Of a DNA stretch of 7,076 nucleotides, positions 5,201 to 7,076 are shown one piece after another. Positions within the stretch are counted from its first letter, which is position 1, and the number at the start of each line of letters is the position of its first letter. Source of the stretch: an uncultured Oscillospiraceae bacterium. GTDB lineage: Bacteria; Bacillota_A; Clostridia; Oscillospirales; Oscillospiraceae. The notes beneath the pieces were generated by a model, which worked only from the letters and a program-made list of their open reading frames with translations, searched no databases and was not told the DNA's origin. The stretch spans positions 1-7,076 of the forward strand of contig CAAGIU010000027.1 in assembly GCA_900770015.1 (NCBI GenBank). The letters are read 5' to 3'. The position numbers were made by a program, and so were the translations under genes.

Positions 5201-7076
5201 GTGAGCCGATTCACTATGCCACATCTTCCGCCATTGACGGCGGCTGGGTGAGAATCAGCCTGACCTTTACCGCCCTGTCTTACGATGTTCACACCCTTTT
5301 CCTGCGGGGTGAAGGTGTTATCGGCACCTTCTATGCGGATGATTTCCAACTGGAAAAGAGTGATGCACCCTCCACGTTTAACCTGGTGGAAAACGGCAGC
5401 ATGGAAATGGTGAATCACGCCTGGGTTTTGGGCACCAACGCCAATTTCATCTCCGGCACCGGCATGGGTGTGGCCAATTCCAGCGGCAGTCTGCGAATCG
5501 TCGGTGACCCCGAGGAGAGCGGCACCAACGCCTACCAGGATATTATCCTGAATCTGCCTGCTTCCCAGACCTATGTGCTCTCCGGCTGGGCCAAGGCCAA
5601 CGCTGTGCCGGACAGCCCGGAGGAACTGAACAGCCCGGATGACGTGACCAAGAAGTGCGGCCTCAGAGCCACCATCTACTACACCGACGGCACCACCGAG
5701 GGCCACTATGTTCCTTTCAACTCCGACATCAGCAACCAGTGGCAGTTCACCAGCACCACCATTGTACCCAAGAAAACCAGCGGTACGGTGAACAAAATCC
5801 GGGTCACCCTGGCCTATGAGGGCAATGCCAATATGTGCTTCTTCGACAACATCTCCCTGCTGCGGGAGGTTGCCCAGACCATGCGCTATGATGCCGACGG
5901 CAATCTGGAATCCGTGACCACCTCCGGCCTGGCTGAGGATACCAACACCTATGCAAACGGCAATCTGATCCAGACGATTACCGGCGGCAACGGAACCTTC
6001 ACGTTCAATTATGACACTACCTTTACCCACCGCCTGACCTCTGTGACCAACGGTCAGATCACCCAGAGCATGGGCTATGACAGCACCGGCAACGTGACCT
6101 CCACCACCCTGTCAGGCACTGGCGGCAAGAGCATCCAGTCTTCCGCCGCTTATACCGGCAGCGGCAACCGTGTTGCTTACGTTACCGACGAGGCGGGCTC
6201 CAGTGTAAGCTATATCTACGGTACCGCCGATTCTCAGATGCGCGGGCAGCCCACCTCCGTGACGGCTCCCAACGGAACAGTGACCACCTCTACCTACGAT
6301 TCCTCCGGCAGAGTGACGCAGACTGGGGTTGCAAATACCGCAGATTTGCAGTATACTTATTTCGGAGGTTACTTGGATTTCATCCAACGGACAAGCGGCG
6401 AGAAGATTCAGACCTACAATTTCACCTACGACTACTATGGCAATATGCTTACCGCCACAGTAGGCAACAGGACCCTTTCCACCAATACCTATGGCTATGC
6501 CAATGGGCAGCTGAGCAAGCAGACCTACGGCAACGGGGATGAGGTCAATTTCTTCTACGATAAGCTGGGCAGAATCAAAAATGTCCGCTATGAAGACGGC
6601 AGAGTTCTGAGCTACGTGTACAACGGCGAAGGCCGGGTACATAGCCTGACGGAGACTAATGGCAGCAATGTTGTCCAGTATCTGTATACCTACGATTCCA
6701 TTGGCCGCCTGATCCATAGTGAGAGGAAAGAGAACGGCAATTCTGTTCTGCGTACCAGCCAGAACTACAACGCCAATAACCAGCTCACCGGACAGGGCTG
6801 GCAGCTGGGCAGTACAGCCTATTCCGAGGGGTATACTTACAATTCTGCCGACGGCAGTCTGAATACCATGACCACCGGCGTAGGCACAACTCTGACCATG
6901 GGCTACGATGGTCTGCGGCGGCTGACTTCCGTTACCGGCGGCCCCGTCACCAGGCAGTATACCTACCGGGATATTGACAGCACCAAGACCACCCTGCAGG
7001 TGGCACCCGTGACCAGCGGCGGGCAGCAGTATGGCTATACCTATGACAGCATGGGTAACATCGCCACCTATTCTGC
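2215..7076 (+). CDS. Secreted DNRLRE/YD-repeat (WapA/RHS-like) protein, 3' end outside window
   Basis: The frame is open for 1,620 codons from ATG 2215 to the window edge, with AAGGAGG (2202-2208) six bases upstream; an ATG at 2210 stops at once. Residues 1-29 are a Sec signal peptide ending ALA. Residues about 60-336 are the conserved region found before DNRLRE domains (GQWQDIDN, VFPGIDLLY, IPAPYMVDA, FPVNIDPT). Residues 343-530 are the DNRLRE domain (NDTTLGRQWLYVG, LHWNLTELVKKWY). GSGWTLD (609-615) marks the start of the RHS-type beta-shell, with degenerate repeats to about 900. Two carbohydrate-binding-like beta-sandwich domains follow: 908-1050, ending FYADDFQLEK, and 1056-1218, starting NLVENGSMEM and ending CFFDNISLLRE. 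From 1222 there are at least eight YD repeats (YDADGNL, YDSTGNV, TYDSSGRV, YDSIGRL, YDSMGNI). Such proteins form a hollow shell that can carry a C-terminal toxin in contact-dependent competition, or act in adhesion. Whether this one has a toxin cannot be seen. The gene is richer in GC than the flanking intergenic DNA. Confidence 0.96.
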   Translation, partial: MKISRWMRLLAVVLVVAMMFQMLPIQALALDGSGSVTYQEYESDAEDPYSLTVLGEVESLREEKIKHFRLSDGSFVAVSYGMPVHYQDSDGQWQDIDNCLLLEADSLETANESAPAAFSRDLTDGEIFTASQGDFSVSMSLLDSADAVDMSSERANVRAGSRMQAGASAAANRSENRVYDRDVEAVITDEVPTMLQLQEKYVWDVNDVIPEKLQSSLVYQDVFPGIDLLYTAFGYNIKEQIVVNEPQNSYRFDFLLETNGLSAVLNSDGSVSFLDENGEAHYEIPAPYMVDAIGVYSDQVSFTLSEDARGYVLTVEADKEWINAEDREFPVNIDPTLAVISGQALQDIYSVYTMEAAPNDTTLGRQWLYVGAQPYSTSNDGRYRIYMHFQNMPSIPSGSEVVHADLSLYKTAYTQRYCPQFPIGAYEVTTSLPSSYTSYYDWFSKMTWRRDQPSYDTTNAIDFAFGKTGQEYLHWNLTELVKKWYIEGTDNTTIALAMMNEDEIDTYYYFASATFYAYAGSIPPILTVSYRNNTGIEPYYTYRTMGAGEAGTAYVADATGQLKIAKELVSYASNTNPFSLNLVYNSDYFSGSSADYNPLSQLGLSMSVGSGWTLDCVQKITAETISGVSYLKYADGDGTIHYFSKDSSRDAAYYYDEDGLGLKIKNTGTNAYTMSDDKGNEWFFTGSFLTSTKDSDGDVFNINYSNGKITSITQVNNGQYTLTMASFTYSGDTLTSVTDAAGNVYILVYSGTKLVGIQRGSTKLADYFYEYGDSRVTRMADSESEYGIDFSYSNGKLSQYQEVVRETSGQATIFHYGQAVSITYPAHSETVYRDYGVDRIFGDDDDLHTHYLFDYAGRTVNAYTTDNDGNILGASNALYTDNSGTSKKNNRMERTATIGIAAQQLMRNPSVETLGNAWTTSAGVSVSTEKPRSGAKGIKGTATSATDLLAYNFSEALEYGKTYTFSCFVNTSAVTSFPGNGIYLRVSDGSGNQWSGEPIHYATSSAIDGGWVRISLTFTALSYDVHTLFLRGEGVIGTFYADDFQLEKSDAPSTFNLVENGSMEMVNHAWVLGTNANFISGTGMGVANSSGSLRIVGDPEESGTNAYQDIILNLPASQTYVLSGWAKANAVPDSPEELNSPDDVTKKCGLRATIYYTDGTTEGHYVPFNSDISNQWQFTSTTIVPKKTSGTVNKIRVTLAYEGNANMCFFDNISLLREVAQTMRYDADGNLESVTTSGLAEDTNTYANGNLIQTITGGNGTFTFNYDTTFTHRLTSVTNGQITQSMGYDSTGNVTSTTLSGTGGKSIQSSAAYTGSGNRVAYVTDEAGSSVSYIYGTADSQMRGQPTSVTAPNGTVTTSTYDSSGRVTQTGVANTADLQYTYFGGYLDFIQRTSGEKIQTYNFTYDYYGNMLTATVGNRTLSTNTYGYANGQLSKQTYGNGDEVNFFYDKLGRIKNVRYEDGRVLSYVYNGEGRVHSLTETNGSNVVQYLYTYDSIGRLIHSERKENGNSVLRTSQNYNANNQLTGQGWQLGSTAYSEGYTYNSADGSLNTMTTGVGTTLTMGYDGLRRLTSVTGGPVTRQYTYRDIDSTKTTLQVAPVTSGGQQYGYTYDSMGNIATYS

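Noticed and set aside
2392..6030. Long minus-strand open frame of 1,212 codons
   Set aside because: It lies fully opposite the well-supported DNRLRE/YD-repeat gene, in the codon-aligned antisense frame, has no domain features, and its length is explained by rare TTA/CTA/TCA use in the sense gene.
6112..6717. Minus-strand open frame of 201 codons
   Set aside because: Same codon-aligned antisense shadow of the YD-repeat gene; its end is a sense TCA codon at 6112.

Overview
The window looks like chromosomal or accessory DNA from a Gram-positive, probably gut-associated Clostridia-type Firmicute (Lachnospiraceae or Oscillospiraceae-like). This is inferred from strong AAGGAGG ribosome sites, sigma-A-like promoters, U-tailed intrinsic terminators, a PadR/HAAS-type regulatory pair, and a very long secreted DNRLRE/YD-repeat protein of the kind common in these bacteria. 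No RNA gene, CRISPR array or transposase was seen.

Left part (about 1-1530, minus strand): a compact three-gene unit reads leftward from a near-consensus promoter (1498-1526). It holds a PadR-family repressor with a GTG start, an overlapping single-pass membrane protein with a DUF1700/HAAS-like helical domain, and a small secreted four-cysteine protein of unknown function. It ends in an intrinsic terminator (9-58). The PadR reading frame overlaps the membrane-protein gene by 98 bases, much more than usual.

Middle part (about 1530-2214, non-coding, AT-rich): it contains a roughly 90-base near-perfect palindrome (1620-1709), then a rightward promoter (1741-1770). This is followed by about 200 bases of structured RNA with a possible 15-codon leader ORF, ending in a strong intrinsic terminator (1931-1974). 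Another 240 bases lead to the next gene. In them lies an 11-base perfect match to the 16S anti-Shine-Dalgarno complement (2133-2143) that has no standard start codon at the right distance.

Right part (2215-7076, plus strand): one uninterrupted reading frame of 1,620 codons, still open at the window edge. It encodes a secreted WapA/RHS-like protein: signal peptide, conserved N-terminal region, DNRLRE domain, RHS-type start, two tandem carbohydrate-binding-like domains, then YD repeats. Such proteins often end in a variable toxin tip followed by an immunity gene; both would lie beyond the window. Long open frames on the opposite strand of this gene (notably 2392-6030) are shadows caused by its near-absence of TTA, CTA and TCA codons.

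The two gene blocks diverge from the shared intergenic region. Whether the PadR unit and the YD-repeat gene are functionally linked cannot be told from the sequence.
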